In this document: positions 8,847 to 17,098 of the stretch, one piece after another
Position numbering within the stretch: position 1 is the first letter of the stretch
Layout: every line of letters begins with the position of its first letter
Origin: Armatimonadota bacterium
GTDB lineage: Bacteria > Armatimonadota > UBA5829
Assembly (NCBI GenBank): GCA_012522575.1
Contig: JAAYKE010000023.1
Location: forward strand, 1 to 39,136
Length of the DNA stretch: 39,136 nt
Direction: 5' to 3'
The notes under the pieces: generated by a model
Databases searched by the model: none
What the model was told of the DNA's origin: nothing
What the model saw: only the letters and a program-made list of their open reading frames with translations
Translations under genes and position numbers: made by a program

Positions 8847-9896
8847 CTATGCTTTCGGCCACTGGGTGACCGTGTAAAGGTTTGCCGCTGCTGAAAAACC
8901 AGCCGATGTTGACTCTATAAGGTCTTTCTGCCGGAATATGAACCTGCATGAACGCGTCGAGTGCGCAAGCTTCGAGTTGTTCAAGTGCTCACGAACGAGC
9001 CGGAAGACAATGGGCTTTGCGCCCGGTTCCGTCGCCTGGACCTCGCATGTAAAAGCGAGACGCCTTTCAGAAAGCTCGACATTCAATAACTGCTTCGCAT
9101 TGAGGATGAAGCCGTTCAGCTTGTGACCGGAGGTGCGCCCATGCCAGCGGTTGATGATAACGCCGGCATGTTCAAAGCCCTGCGAGAGCGTGCTCTGACA
9201 TGTGACATGCCAGAACGCCCAGGTCGCCTGTCTCTTCGTAAGCCTGTAGTCGGAGTTCAGGAGTCTCCGGCCGACGACGAACACATCGTTAATGCGGCCC
9301 GTTGAATGCAGGTCGACAGTCCTTCGCAGAGCCGCAATGAAGTCATCTTCCATCGATTCTTGAGAAAGAAGCCATTGCCAGAAGTAAGTCTTCATCCCTG
9401 CCGGATGATGCTCTACAAGTGCGCGCCTTACGCCGGGAATAAGGTTTCGACGCTCGATGCGATATACGCCGAGGCTGTGGATGCGGCCGGGCAGCTTTGC
9501 GTAGTTGGAAACAGACCTTTTGTTGAGCCGGAGCGCCGAACGAAATGTCTCATCGATCCTGCCTTCCCAACCGGTATTGAGCAGAGAACGGTGGATGGCC
9601 GGAATACTTCCTTTGCGCCGGTAATGCTCAACGATCTCTCGAATCTCCCGGCGCTGCGTGTCCGGATCTCGCCTCTGGTCGAAGCTATAGCCGACCATCG
9701 CAGCCAGGAGCGGCAGGAACCGAGGATCGCACGCGTCCACATTCCAGATGTCCGGTAGATGGTCGATGAGACTCTTTATCTCATCAAGAGTCGCGGCAGG
9801 AACAGCGAGGAAAGCCTCAAGATCACCGTCGATATCGTGTTCACGGTAGACAGGCGGTAAAAGATCGAGCAGTTTATCCTTAAAATAGCCGCTCAT
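8847..9896 (-). CDS. Baseplate tail protein I (P2 gpI-like) with C-terminal extension
   Basis: A 349-residue protein. Residues 1 to about 170 match the tail protein I family: LLPPVYREHD, then LLAAMVGYSFD, and REIVEHYRRKGS-PAI, followed by a Gly-Trp turn. This protein joins gpJ-type wedge proteins to tail fibres. The C-terminal half is an additional beta-rich region that probably carries fibre-binding surfaces. Its ATG overlaps the stop of gpJ by 4 bases (ATGA), implying translational coupling. Confidence 0.85.
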   Translation of the reverse strand: MSGYFKDKLLDLLPPVYREHDIDGDLEAFLAVPAATLDEIKSLIDHLPDIWNVDACDPRFLPLLAAMVGYSFDQRRDPDTQRREIREIVEHYRRKGSIPAIHRSLLNTGWEGRIDETFRSALRLNKRSVSNYAKLPGRIHSLGVYRIERRNLIPGVRRALVEHHPAGMKTYFWQWLLSQESMEDDFIAALRRTVDLHSTGRINDVFVVGRRLLNSDYRLTKRQATWAFWHVTCQSTLSQGFEHAGVIINRWHGRTSGHKLNGFILNAKQLLNVELSERRLAFTCEVQATEPGAKPIVFRLVREHLNNSKLAHSTRSCRFIFRQKDLIESTSAGFSAAANLYTVTQWPKA

Positions 9897-11305
9897 AGTG
9901 CCACCACCTTCATACCTAAGTGTATATCACCCAGTGTGGCGATCTGGCCCGGCTTTATCTCGACATCCGCCTGCGGCGAGAACATCGTCACATGGCTCAC
10001 ACCCTGGATTCCGTCGAGAAGCGAGACAATGTCGGAGGAATATACGTGCTGACCGAATGCCAGCCTGTCAAATGAGAAGAATGTCTGAAGCGCCGCCTCG
10101 ATGCGTCTGCGGACAGAGTCGGCATCCTCGGTCGGGTAAACGTAGACTTCTGCGTCGATGGAGACCGGACGGTAGCAGGGATCGAAGAGGTTTACCTCGA
10201 TGGTGATCACCTTGCGCGACTCTATGAACTCGGCAAGCTCGCGTTTCAGTGTGGGAGACGGCAGCCCGCCGCCATCAGGTGCAACGGCCATGTTCACCTG
10301 GTAGTACCGAATGTTGGCGCAATTGTTGGCGTCCAGTACTTGAGCCTTCGCCACACCCGGAAACCCCTCGGCAAGAGCCTTGTAGTCATCTTTTGTGACG
10401 GCCTTCCAGAGTGATCGCAGTTCTGCCGGAGCCTGCAGCTTCGCGTGTTCAAGTGTCTCGCGGTCGGAGCCTCCTGTGGAGGCAATGAGGTTGGTGACGG
10501 ATAGCTGCACCAGCGCGCCGTTATGGTAGACGGGCGTCACGGTCTCCGTGACGAGGTTCCTGCCGATGTTGCCTTTCGAACCGAGAGTCTCAAGATACTC
10601 GACCGTTACCATCTCACCTTCAGATGGAATTGCGCCGTGAATACCGTCACCAAAGATGATCCACGTGACATCGATCCCATCGGTTTCGACCTGAAAATGC
10701 TTCGAGTCCGACGCGCTGTCGATGAAAAACTGTACTTCTTCCCAACTGCTGTCTCCCACATTGACCTGAACACTGCCCTGAGCAACGCTTGTCGAGGAAA
10801 GCGAAAACCTCTGGCTGCGGTCTCCTGTGTCGGCGAATTCCTCACTCTTACGGTTTCCCTGTCGTGCTCCGACATCTATGGAAAGCTGACCTCGCGGAAG
10901 CACGGTGGTCTCAATTGTCTCGAACTCCACGACTCCGTCGTCGAGTCTTGCTATGCAGACAGTCTTAGCAGGTATGGTGACATCCTCAGACATCGCGGAC
11001 GGCAGACTGAACCGCAAGGTTGTCGTGGCTGCAACAGGAGTATCGAGCTTGTAGTTTATGAGCTTACAGAGGTTGATGACATTCTGCCTCTGTCTCGCTG
11101 TAGGCAGGAATGCCTCGGCAGCCTGCGTGTCCAGGTAGTATGCGAGCATGTCACCAACGCCGCAGAAGAGTTCCAGCAGCACAACGCCAAGGTCGGATTC
11201 GTTGAAGTCGGTCCATCGGTCGGTGAGCTGCGGCACGCGAGCGAGTAGTTCCTGCCTGAGCGATTCGTAGTCCTTGTTTGTATATGAAATGCTCGCTCTA
11301 CCCAA
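9893..11305 (-). CDS. Baseplate J-like protein (gpJ/gp6 family)
   Basis: A 470-residue baseplate wedge protein. The N-terminus NKDYESLRQELL...TDFNESDLGV-LLELF and the helix MLAYYLDTQAAEAFLPTA are typical of baseplate J-like proteins. The central region has TGGSDRET and the helix AP-ELRSLWKAVTKDDY, and the C-terminus has the VSIDAEVYVYP strand and AALQTFFSFDRLAFGQ-VY segment. It starts with TTG at 11305, with GGAGG 7 bases upstream, overlapping the gp25-like gene by 8 bases. The gp25-gpJ-gpI order is the conserved core of contractile baseplates. Confidence 0.92.
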   Translation of the reverse strand: MGRASISYTNKDYESLRQELLARVPQLTDRWTDFNESDLGVVLLELFCGVGDMLAYYLDTQAAEAFLPTARQRQNVINLCKLINYKLDTPVAATTTLRFSLPSAMSEDVTIPAKTVCIARLDDGVVEFETIETTVLPRGQLSIDVGARQGNRKSEEFADTGDRSQRFSLSSTSVAQGSVQVNVGDSSWEEVQFFIDSASDSKHFQVETDGIDVTWIIFGDGIHGAIPSEGEMVTVEYLETLGSKGNIGRNLVTETVTPVYHNGALVQLSVTNLIASTGGSDRETLEHAKLQAPAELRSLWKAVTKDDYKALAEGFPGVAKAQVLDANNCANIRYYQVNMAVAPDGGGLPSPTLKRELAEFIESRKVITIEVNLFDPCYRPVSIDAEVYVYPTEDADSVRRRIEAALQTFFSFDRLAFGQHVYSSDIVSLLDGIQGVSHVTMFSPQADVEIKPGQIATLGDIHLGMKVVAL

Positions 11306-11753
11306 CAGCCACCCTCCTTGTACCGGTATCGGACGACCCGGTCATTTCCTCCCGACAGAACGGCCACACGAGGTTGCCCTCCACCTGCGTGTCTATCACC
11401 CGGTAAGAGATGCGTATATATAATGTATTGCCGTCGACTGCCTCCGGCGACTCGTCGAACGACACGTCAGTCACATAGACCCGCTTCTCCCATCGCTCAA
11501 CATCATCAATGATGTAGTGACGCAGCAATCCTCTCAGGACCGAGCCGTTCGGCTCGAAGACCAGGTCGCGCATGTGTGATCCGAACTCAGGGTTCATGAA
11601 CCGTTCCCCCGGCCGCGTGCCGAGGATCTGCAGGATGCTCTCATGAATGTGAGCATGGTCTGTCGATGTGATTGTCGAGACCTGCGCACCGCCCGAACGC
11701 TTCTGAAATGCGAAAGGGAACCTCAGCCCCTTACCAAGAAAATCAACGCTCAT
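11298..11753 (-). CDS. gp25/gpW-like baseplate wedge protein
   Basis: A 151-residue protein with the gp25-like lysozyme fold signature: HIHESILQILGTRPGERFMNPEFGS, then LRHYIIDDVERWEKRV and a closing strand YIRISYRVIDT. Proteins of this family are structural and lack lysozyme activity. They nucleate sheath assembly on the baseplate. The start codon shares one base with the previous stop (TGATG). It is a little longer than the usual ~110-130 residues because of N- and C-terminal extensions. Confidence 0.9.
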   Translation of the reverse strand: MSVDFLGKGLRFPFAFQKRSGGAQVSTITSTDHAHIHESILQILGTRPGERFMNPEFGSHMRDLVFEPNGSVLRGLLRHYIIDDVERWEKRVYVTDVSFDESPEAVDGNTLYIRISYRVIDTQVEGNLVWPFCREEMTGSSDTGTRRVAVG

Positions 11754-12646
11754 CAGTCAAGCTCCTCGCAATTGAAGCACACCGGACTCTGACCATCACC
11801 GCCGTCGCCGCTGCTGTCTTCCGGGAAGCGGATTACCAGATCAAGGCCGCCTGAAAGCGACATGTGTATCGTGCCGTTTGCCTCGATCATCCCGGCATGC
11901 CCGCTCTCGGAAGCCTTGAAGTTCTTCGCGCCGCCGGATATACTGCGGGACTGTACCTCTTCGCCGATTCCGTAGACGCGCGAGATGCCAATGACATCAA
12001 TCGTGCCGCTTGTGTTTGCAACCGCGATTGCCTTGTCACTCTGATACACATCGATCCGTATTCCATCCGGCAGCACGACCGTGTATCTGCCCTGCGAACC
12101 CAGGATCGGTTCCACACCGTCCGGCAGGCCCTCGATTCCTGCCGCCTCGTGTGTCACCTTGATCGCCTCGCTTACAAGCGCCAGTTCCCGACCATCGGGC
12201 AGTGTTACCTTGCCTCCGGACGCAGGCGCGATAGCCTCCGGCGTTCCATCTTCACCTATGGCGCTCATTGAGCCGTCCGGGAACACCCGCAGGAACGCGC
12301 CGTCAGTGAGGCTGAAGAGCCGCCCGCCGTCCGGCAGGTCGCGCACGGTGGTTCCCGCAGGCATCGATGTGAACGGATGGTAGTCGACCGGCACCGGTTC
12401 CTCCACCTGCCTGATATACTCCTGGGCGCTCTGAGCATGCGCATCGAGCACCTGCTGCACTTCCTGGCGCAGTGTGTCCGTTATCGCGAAGCTCTGCTCC
12501 ATGATCGTCCTGATAACATGCACGTCTTCCGCGATGCCTCCAAAGGACTGGATGAGAGCCATAAGCTCGTAGTGATGCTCAGACGAGCTCGTCTGTTCTA
12601 TGATGGGAAGAGTAAGCTCGCCATCTCCGTCTCCGACACCCGCCAT
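11753..12646 (-). CDS. LPDG-repeat beta protein of unknown function
   Basis: A 297-residue protein. The N-terminal ~100 residues are helical (ELMALIQSFGGIAED, then a long Gln/Val/Glu helix). From about residue 100 there are repeated short strands separated by LPDG, FPDG or TDG turns (at least five), a pattern that suggests a beta-solenoid or beta-propeller-like spike. The C-terminus ends with SPVCFNCEELD, a CxxC pair that could bind metal or form a disulfide. It overlaps neighbours by a single base on each side (TAATG, TGATG), so it is co-translated with the baseplate genes. No known family is recognised. Confidence 0.6.
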   Translation of the reverse strand: MAGVGDGDGELTLPIIEQTSSSEHHYELMALIQSFGGIAEDVHVIRTIMEQSFAITDTLRQEVQQVLDAHAQSAQEYIRQVEEPVPVDYHPFTSMPAGTTVRDLPDGGRLFSLTDGAFLRVFPDGSMSAIGEDGTPEAIAPASGGKVTLPDGRELALVSEAIKVTHEAAGIEGLPDGVEPILGSQGRYTVVLPDGIRIDVYQSDKAIAVANTSGTIDVIGISRVYGIGEEVQSRSISGGAKNFKASESGHAGMIEANGTIHMSLSGGLDLVIRFPEDSSGDGGDGQSPVCFNCEELD

Positions 12647-13404
12647 TACCTGTCTCCTTCCGGCTCAAGCCGCAGCTTGTCTACGAACCATCCGTCGAAA
12701 CACTGAAGGAGCTCATCCTGCGTGTCCCAGACGAACCGGATTGTCACATGCTCGCCGGTGTATGATGACAAAGGGACCCTCATGACTTCCCGGCCTATCG
12801 TATAAGGAAGCGAGGGATCTCCGTAGTTGTCCCAATCCGGGTTGAGCCTGTATTGCACTTCATCGTTGACCAACACCTCGAGCGTATCGTTGCTGTGGCT
12901 CAGGAAATTCTCTATCTGTCCCCACACCTCGAAGACAAGGGTGTAGTTGTGGTCGAGATCGACTACCGCCGACAGCTCACCCGTAACCCGAATATTGCCG
13001 CCCTGGTCATCGAACCACTCGTCGAAATAGCGGAAGTGCCACGCGCCTTCCGGTGTCTGTTCTACGTATCCACTTGCCTGCCACTGAGGGACCAGCGTGG
13101 GAAATGTCTGCGCGGTCTTGCAGACATCTACCTGCATATACCGGCGCGACACGACCGCATCGTCCACCACGACCTCGGCAATGATGATCGCCGCGCCGGG
13201 ATTGATTCCATAATGCAGACTGCCATCTTCGACACGTACCACACCAGGATGGGTAGATGAGAACACCACCTCACCACCCGGATCGCCCGTTATGGCAACC
13301 GGAACAGTCTTAGGCGTGGCATCGTAAGGTTCGACTATCTCGTGCGGTCGAAGATCCCAGTATCCAAATGCTGCGTCAGGAGACCTGAATGTCTGACTTG
13401 CCAT
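12646..13404 (-). CDS. Ig-like plus jelly-roll surface-binding protein
   Basis: A 252-residue protein. Residues of about 30-95 form a BIG2/Ig-like domain (TVPVAITGDPGGEVVFSSTH...GVVRV). From about 115 on there is a beta-sandwich with WHFRYFDEWFDDQGG, DTLEVLVND and a final CFDGWFVDKLRLE. The 'GW(Y/F)VD' ending is typical of MAM/peptidase-M6-type jelly-roll domains found in adhesive proteins. It overlaps the upstream Ig-like gene by 29 bases and has GGAGG before ATG. A decorative or host-surface-binding role near the spike is inferred. Confidence 0.6.
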   Translation of the reverse strand: MASQTFRSPDAAFGYWDLRPHEIVEPYDATPKTVPVAITGDPGGEVVFSSTHPGVVRVEDGSLHYGINPGAAIIIAEVVVDDAVVSRRYMQVDVCKTAQTFPTLVPQWQASGYVEQTPEGAWHFRYFDEWFDDQGGNIRVTGELSAVVDLDHNYTLVFEVWGQIENFLSHSNDTLEVLVNDEVQYRLNPDWDNYGDPSLPYTIGREVMRVPLSSYTGEHVTIRFVWDTQDELLQCFDGWFVDKLRLEPEGDR

Positions 13405-13669
13405 ATTCCACTACCTCCACCCGCACAAATCGGACGCTGTCTCTATCATCCGAGTCATAGACAGTGATCTCGCTGCCGCCGAGAGTCGTGCCAAGCGAGA
13501 CAACACCTTCAGCGCTCACCGTGGCAACGCCCGTGTTGGCGCTTTCAAAGATCACCGTTCCTCTCGGAGTGCCCCGCAGTGTGAGAGAAACGCTGACCGG
13601 ATAGGCGACCTTGGAAACCTTTATGGACTTGGGAAAGACGTCCCAATACTGAGTCTCACTCATAGTCAC
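13376..13669 (-). CDS. BIG2-like Ig domain protein
   Basis: A 97-residue protein that is essentially one BIG2-type bacterial Ig domain (RGTVIFESANTGVATVSAEG, then SLGTTLGGSEITV). Such single domains decorate phage tails or are fused to tail proteins. Two starts are possible: GTG at 13669 or ATG at 13663. Neither has a strong ribosome binding site, so translation may depend on coupling to the PAAR gene 3 bases upstream. Its Ig domain resembles that of the next protein (12646..13404), suggesting gene duplication followed by fusion. Confidence 0.6.
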   Translation of the reverse strand: MTMSETQYWDVFPKSIKVSKVAYPVSVSLTLRGTPRGTVIFESANTGVATVSAEGVVSLGTTLGGSEITVYDSDDRDSVRFVRVEVVEYGKSDIQVS

Positions 13670-13672
13670 TAC

Positions 13673-13939
13673 TCAATCCGCTGTCGTATCCAGACTGCCG
13701 CCGACAATGGTCGCGCCGCAGCCGGTGACATCGCCGATCCTGGCGTTAGGTCTTCCATCAGTAGTCGTCTTCAGGCTGCCGGTAACGATAGGCGTGACAC
13801 CGTGATAGGGAATAGGGCAGGCATGCATATCGCCCATCCGGGCTGCGGGCCTGCCGTTGACCATAGTTGTAAGCGAGCCGGTTATGATCGTCCCTCCGTG
13901 GCTGGACGTGTCGCCGAGTCTTGCCTGCGGTCGTGCCAT
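13673..13939 (-). CDS. PAAR-repeat spike tip protein
   Basis: An 88-residue PAAR protein: RLGDTSSHGG at the start, PAARMGDMHACP in the middle and NARIGDVTGCGA near the end, with His and Cys residues placed to bind the single metal ion at the tip. PAAR proteins cap the gpV/VgrG-type spike and sharpen it for membrane piercing. At 88 residues it is the canonical length, with no effector extension. It lies three genes downstream of the spike gene 14336..15421, as expected for its partner. Confidence 0.92.
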   Translation of the reverse strand: MARPQARLGDTSSHGGTIITGSLTTMVNGRPAARMGDMHACPIPYHGVTPIVTGSLKTTTDGRPNARIGDVTGCGATIVGGSLDTTAD

Positions 13940-13942
13940 AAT

Positions 13943-14134
13943 TCATTTCCTCGCAAAGTAGTTTATAACGGTGCTTATGATGCCGCTGATGATCCCGCCA
14001 AGGGCGACTACAAGCCCGACGACTTTCCACATAGTCTCGACACCGACCTTGCACTCAAGACCAGTGTGCAGGCTCTTTATCTCTTCAGCATGCCGCGCGA
14101 GTTCGTCGTTGATTCCGCGAACTATGATGTCCAC
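13943..14134 (-). CDS. XhlA-like membrane protein, C-terminal part of amber-split frame
   Basis: A 63-residue frame beginning with GTG at 14134. It has a helical, coiled-coil-like N-terminus (INDELARHAEEIKSLH) followed by a C-terminal membrane helix (about residues 37-60, MWKVVGLVVALGGIISGIIS). This layout resembles hemolysin XhlA-type small phage membrane proteins. It is in the same frame as the 50-codon gene 14168..14320, separated only by one TAG codon and eleven sense codons. The ribosome binding site before the GTG is poor. It may be made by reinitiation or readthrough, or be the remnant of a broken gene. Confidence 0.55.
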   Translation of the reverse strand: MDIIVRGINDELARHAEEIKSLHTGLECKVGVETMWKVVGLVVALGGIISGIISTVINYFARK

Positions 14135-14167
14135 GTTCTCTTTGTCCGACTTCTTCTCTATCTCCCG

Positions 14168-14320
14168 CTAGATCCGCTCAAGCCGACCCTGGATGTCCCG
14201 CCGGTGCTCCTCAAGTATCGAACGAAACTCCGCGCGCCAGGCATCGAATGTCTTCGCAAGAAGTCTCTCACTCTCCACCCAGCCGCATTTTGCCGGTCCC
14301 CGGCATTCGTTCTCGGGCAT
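14168..14320 (-). CDS. Small coiled protein, N-terminal part of amber-split frame
   Basis: A 50-codon gene with ATG at 14320, AGGAG with an 8-base spacer, and TAG at 14170..14168. The product starts MPENECRGPAKCGW (two Cys) and continues as a charged helix (LLAKTFDAWRAEF, LEEHRRDIQGRLERI). The helix would continue smoothly after the TAG into REIEKKSDKENVD and the membrane protein at 13943..14134. It therefore looks like the first half of a ~125-residue membrane-anchored coiled-coil protein. The other in-frame stops in the region are normal. Confidence 0.6.
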   Translation of the reverse strand: MPENECRGPAKCGWVESERLLAKTFDAWRAEFRSILEEHRRDIQGRLERI

Positions 14321-14335
14321 AGAAATGTCTCCTAA

Positions 14336-15421
14336 TCATGGATTGATGAGCACCTTTCCGCTGGAGCGGACAATGACATGTCCCATTGCCCCGTCCATCG
14401 TGAGCTTGCTGCCTGCCTTATCCGTCACCTGGATTCGCTCCTTGCCTCCAGCCGAGCTAAGGACTAATGTTTGCCCGGCCTTGTCAGTCAAGCGGACCTG
14501 TTCTTTTCCGGCGGTTGAGCAGATCTGAATCTCCTGCGTGCCGCCCAAACCCCAAAGGTGGATTGTTTCATGCCCGTTGGTTGTGTCGATAAGTATCTTC
14601 TGCCAGCGGGAACGCGTTGCGTCCGATGACTGGATGTGAATCTTCTCCTTGTCCTGCCACGCTTCAAGGCAGAGGAACTGCCGGCAGGCATCTGTCAGCC
14701 GAACAAACGCTTTGCTGCCTTTGATATCACGCGAGATATCGATTTTCTGGCCTGTCGAACCAGAACCCGCTTCGCCGTCTGCCTGGTCTGTTTCAAAATC
14801 GTGCGTCCCACGCCGCCGAGTATTTTCACTCTGGACCTCCGCTTTCACCGGGCAGTGCATGTGCAGAATCTGCCCGGCCCTGTCTATGATCTTCAGGAAC
14901 TCCTCTTCATCTTTGTCGTCGAATACAATCGTGTGCCCGGTCTCAGTCTTGATGAGCACCTTCCTGCGCGGGCAGTAGAATGGCGGGTGAGTGTGGTACT
15001 TGCGATGCTCGGAGTTGTCCGTCGGATCGGACTGATGCTCCGTCTTATCTTCGCAATCCCGGCATGTCGTCGAGGAACAGAGTCTCTTTGACTCCTCCGG
15101 CTGCTCGCCTGGATTGCTCATCGCAAGCCAGACACCAGTCCAGATAGGATACTGAGGGTCGCCGCCTTCGAACTCCGCCCACACGCTTGCGCCCTCTTCG
15201 GGAACGAAGAACATGCCAACATCCTCGTTGCCGCCGTAGGGGAAGCAGGGCCATGCCCAGTCCGACCAGTTCTCTTTGCCGACTCCAAGCACTGCAGGCA
15301 CTTCCAGACGACATCTGCCCAGCCGCTCCGGATCGTTATTGTCACGCACGAAAGCACGATACTTGCCGTACCAGTGGTCCTTGTATCGTTCTTCATGCTG
15401 CTGGTCTTGAAACTCAAGCAT
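14336..15421 (-). CDS. Baseplate spike protein (gpV/gp5 type)
   Basis: About 361 residues. The OB-fold domain is at the N-terminus: HWYGKYRAFVRDNNDPERLGRCRLEVP, W--PCFPYGG, GMFFVPEEGASVWAEFEGGDP and YPIWTGVW are the hallmarks of the Phage_base_V domain. A central cysteine-containing linker (C-S-TTC-DC) is followed by a C-terminal beta-helix with repeated 'TDKAGQ', 'SSAGGKE' and 'D-ATRSRWQKI' turns. This forms the trimeric needle that carries the PAAR tip. I chose ATG at 15421 for its AGGAG with 6-base spacer; an in-frame start at 15457 would add MKCPEDCKQERA and overlap the previous gene. Confidence 0.9.
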   Translation of the reverse strand: MLEFQDQQHEERYKDHWYGKYRAFVRDNNDPERLGRCRLEVPAVLGVGKENWSDWAWPCFPYGGNEDVGMFFVPEEGASVWAEFEGGDPQYPIWTGVWLAMSNPGEQPEESKRLCSSTTCRDCEDKTEHQSDPTDNSEHRKYHTHPPFYCPRRKVLIKTETGHTIVFDDKDEEEFLKIIDRAGQILHMHCPVKAEVQSENTRRRGTHDFETDQADGEAGSGSTGQKIDISRDIKGSKAFVRLTDACRQFLCLEAWQDKEKIHIQSSDATRSRWQKILIDTTNGHETIHLWGLGGTQEIQICSTAGKEQVRLTDKAGQTLVLSSAGGKERIQVTDKAGSKLTMDGAMGHVIVRSSGKVLINP

Positions 15422-15434
15422 AGCCCGCTCCTGT

Positions 15435-15746
15435 TTACAGTCCTCGGGACACTTCACGCACTACTCTCCAGGCAGTGCTTAAAGGAGATTTCTTCGGGTC
15501 GGCTTTGGCAACGGAGTCCTTGAGAGCATCCTTGGCAGCTGCAGGAAGAGCGGTCTCTGTCCTTGCGATTGCAGCCTTCACCTCGCGGACGCCCATACGC
15601 TCGATGATCCCGACGACTGCGTCGAGTGCGGCTGCCTGAGCCTTTCCCCAGGCTGTCAGCTTGATGACGGCGATAAGCGCGATAACAAAGGTCGTGAGAA
15701 CCTCCCTGTTTTCTACTATGAAGCTGAATATCTGATCGATCTGCAT
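15435..15746 (-). CDS. Small N-terminally anchored membrane protein
   Basis: A 103-residue protein with one clear membrane helix (about residues 15-34, EVLTTFVIALIAVIKLTAWG) and an Ala/Lys-rich helical C-terminal half. The start at 15746 has AGGAGG 7 bases upstream. It could be a holin-like or spanin-like factor, or a membrane component used at infection. Its position inside the hub-spike cluster, instead of beside a lysis enzyme, leaves the role open. No lysin is encoded in this window. Confidence 0.6.
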   Translation of the reverse strand: MQIDQIFSFIVENREVLTTFVIALIAVIKLTAWGKAQAAALDAVVGIIERMGVREVKAAIARTETALPAAAKDALKDSVAKADPKKSPLSTAWRVVREVSRGL

Positions 15747-15760
15747 GTGATTGCCTCCTG

Positions 15761-17095
15761 TTACCTGCTGAGTATTCGTCCGGTGTTCGCATCGATCCGG
15801 ACCATTTTTGGCTTCGGCTTAACGGACTTTGCCGATTTGGAGCGTCTGGCCTGTGCAGTGTGTCCCACCTTAAGTGCAGTCCTCTTCTTTGGCTGTCGTG
15901 GAGCTTCGTGTTCGTTCTTCTTGCCTTTGACCTCGGCAGCTTTGCTCCCCGCACCCTTACCTAGAGCGTTGCGCTTGAGCTTGAGTTCACAGGAATAGCC
16001 ATCCTGGAAGATGTGCCGCACGGAAGTGCAGTAGTAAGTGCCTGAAAACTTCCTGCCGACTCCCCGAACCTCGATGTTTTGCTTCGCGTGAAGAGTCGGG
16101 ATGCCGATGGTCACAGCGGTTGCCTCAACCTGCCTCATTTCGGCGCTCTTAAACTGACTCTCAGCCCTGTCTTGCGCAGGCTCCTGACGGGGTTCTTCGT
16201 GGAAACTCTCCGAGCAGTCGAAGCTCTGCGTTATTTTGCCCGACTCCTGTTTGCGATACTTGCCTTCGCCAGTATTGCCGTCAACGAGATACGTCTTCTT
16301 TCCGAGCGACGTCCGGTCGGGCGTAGTCATATTGTTTGCCTTGTGTTCGACATACTTCTTCCTGCGTGGATCGACGCCGACTGCTTTCGTTTCAGTCCCA
16401 GCCCCTTTCGCACCCTGGGACTGCGTGGACGGTGTGAATGACCGCAGCACACCCTCGTGGTCGGTGAAGTATTCCAGGACCAGGGCGGGCCTCTTTTCAA
16501 GATGCCTCGGATGGAAGTGAAGCTCATCATCCTGCACATAGAACACATAACCAGTCACCCCTTTGCCATCCTTGTCACGGCTCTTAGCTGCCAGCGCTTT
16601 GAGAAACTGAGCATCGGAGACATTGCTCTGTGCTACGCGCAGGTGCCTGCCGACCGTTTTTGTTACAACCGGACTCAGTCCGTGTTCGCTTGTGACCTGC
16701 TCCGCGATCTCCGAGTAGAGAACGCCGGGAGCGGGCTTCTGCCAGACTCGCTGGATCTGCTTGCCCGCAAGCTTGTGCCCTTTGTCGAAAGCCTTGATCT
16801 TGATCGTCGGCTCGCCGGTTTCGGGGAAGTCGTAGTCTATCTCCTTGATAACCGCGACCTTCCTTGCCGACAGGTCGTCAGCATAACCGAACCGGGCGAC
16901 AATCTCGTTTCCCTCCTGGAACAGCGGATCGTCCACGAATTGGAGATACCGATCCGTGATGGAGACCTCCATCACGTCCATCTCCTCCTCGTTATCCTCG
17001 AATGTGAACGAGGTTATCTCGTGTGTGATGTCCCTGGAGAGCCGCTTGCCCTCGATCTCTATCACGAATGTGGGCTGATAGTCGTCTATCCGCAT
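15761..17095 (-). CDS. Tail hub protein (late control gpD family)
   Basis: A 444-residue protein. The N-terminal beta-barrels (TSFTFEDNEEEMDVMEVSITD, FARFGYADD-like 'VARFGYADDL' segment and V-IKEIDYDFPETG) and the Phage_GPD region (AEQVTSEHGL, SDAQFLKALA, GYVFYVQDDELHFHP) identify it as a gpD/gp27-type hub that seats the spike. The C-terminal strand 'YYCTSVRHIF-DGY-CELKLKRNALG' is typical. After that comes an unusual ~70-residue tail rich in Lys, Arg and Ala, ending MVRIDANTGRILSR. It lies directly upstream of the membrane protein and spike. Confidence 0.88.
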   Translation of the reverse strand: MRIDDYQPTFVIEIEGKRLSRDITHEITSFTFEDNEEEMDVMEVSITDRYLQFVDDPLFQEGNEIVARFGYADDLSARKVAVIKEIDYDFPETGEPTIKIKAFDKGHKLAGKQIQRVWQKPAPGVLYSEIAEQVTSEHGLSPVVTKTVGRHLRVAQSNVSDAQFLKALAAKSRDKDGKGVTGYVFYVQDDELHFHPRHLEKRPALVLEYFTDHEGVLRSFTPSTQSQGAKGAGTETKAVGVDPRRKKYVEHKANNMTTPDRTSLGKKTYLVDGNTGEGKYRKQESGKITQSFDCSESFHEEPRQEPAQDRAESQFKSAEMRQVEATAVTIGIPTLHAKQNIEVRGVGRKFSGTYYCTSVRHIFQDGYSCELKLKRNALGKGAGSKAAEVKGKKNEHEAPRQPKKRTALKVGHTAQARRSKSAKSVKPKPKMVRIDANTGRILSR

Positions 17096-17098
17096 CGA

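Noticed and set aside
13943-14320. Genome-wide reassignment of TAG to a sense codon
   Set aside because: Several tightly packed genes here end in TAG, including those ending at 192, 4637, 7240, 27769, 28642 and 33313, with the next gene's start signals directly after.
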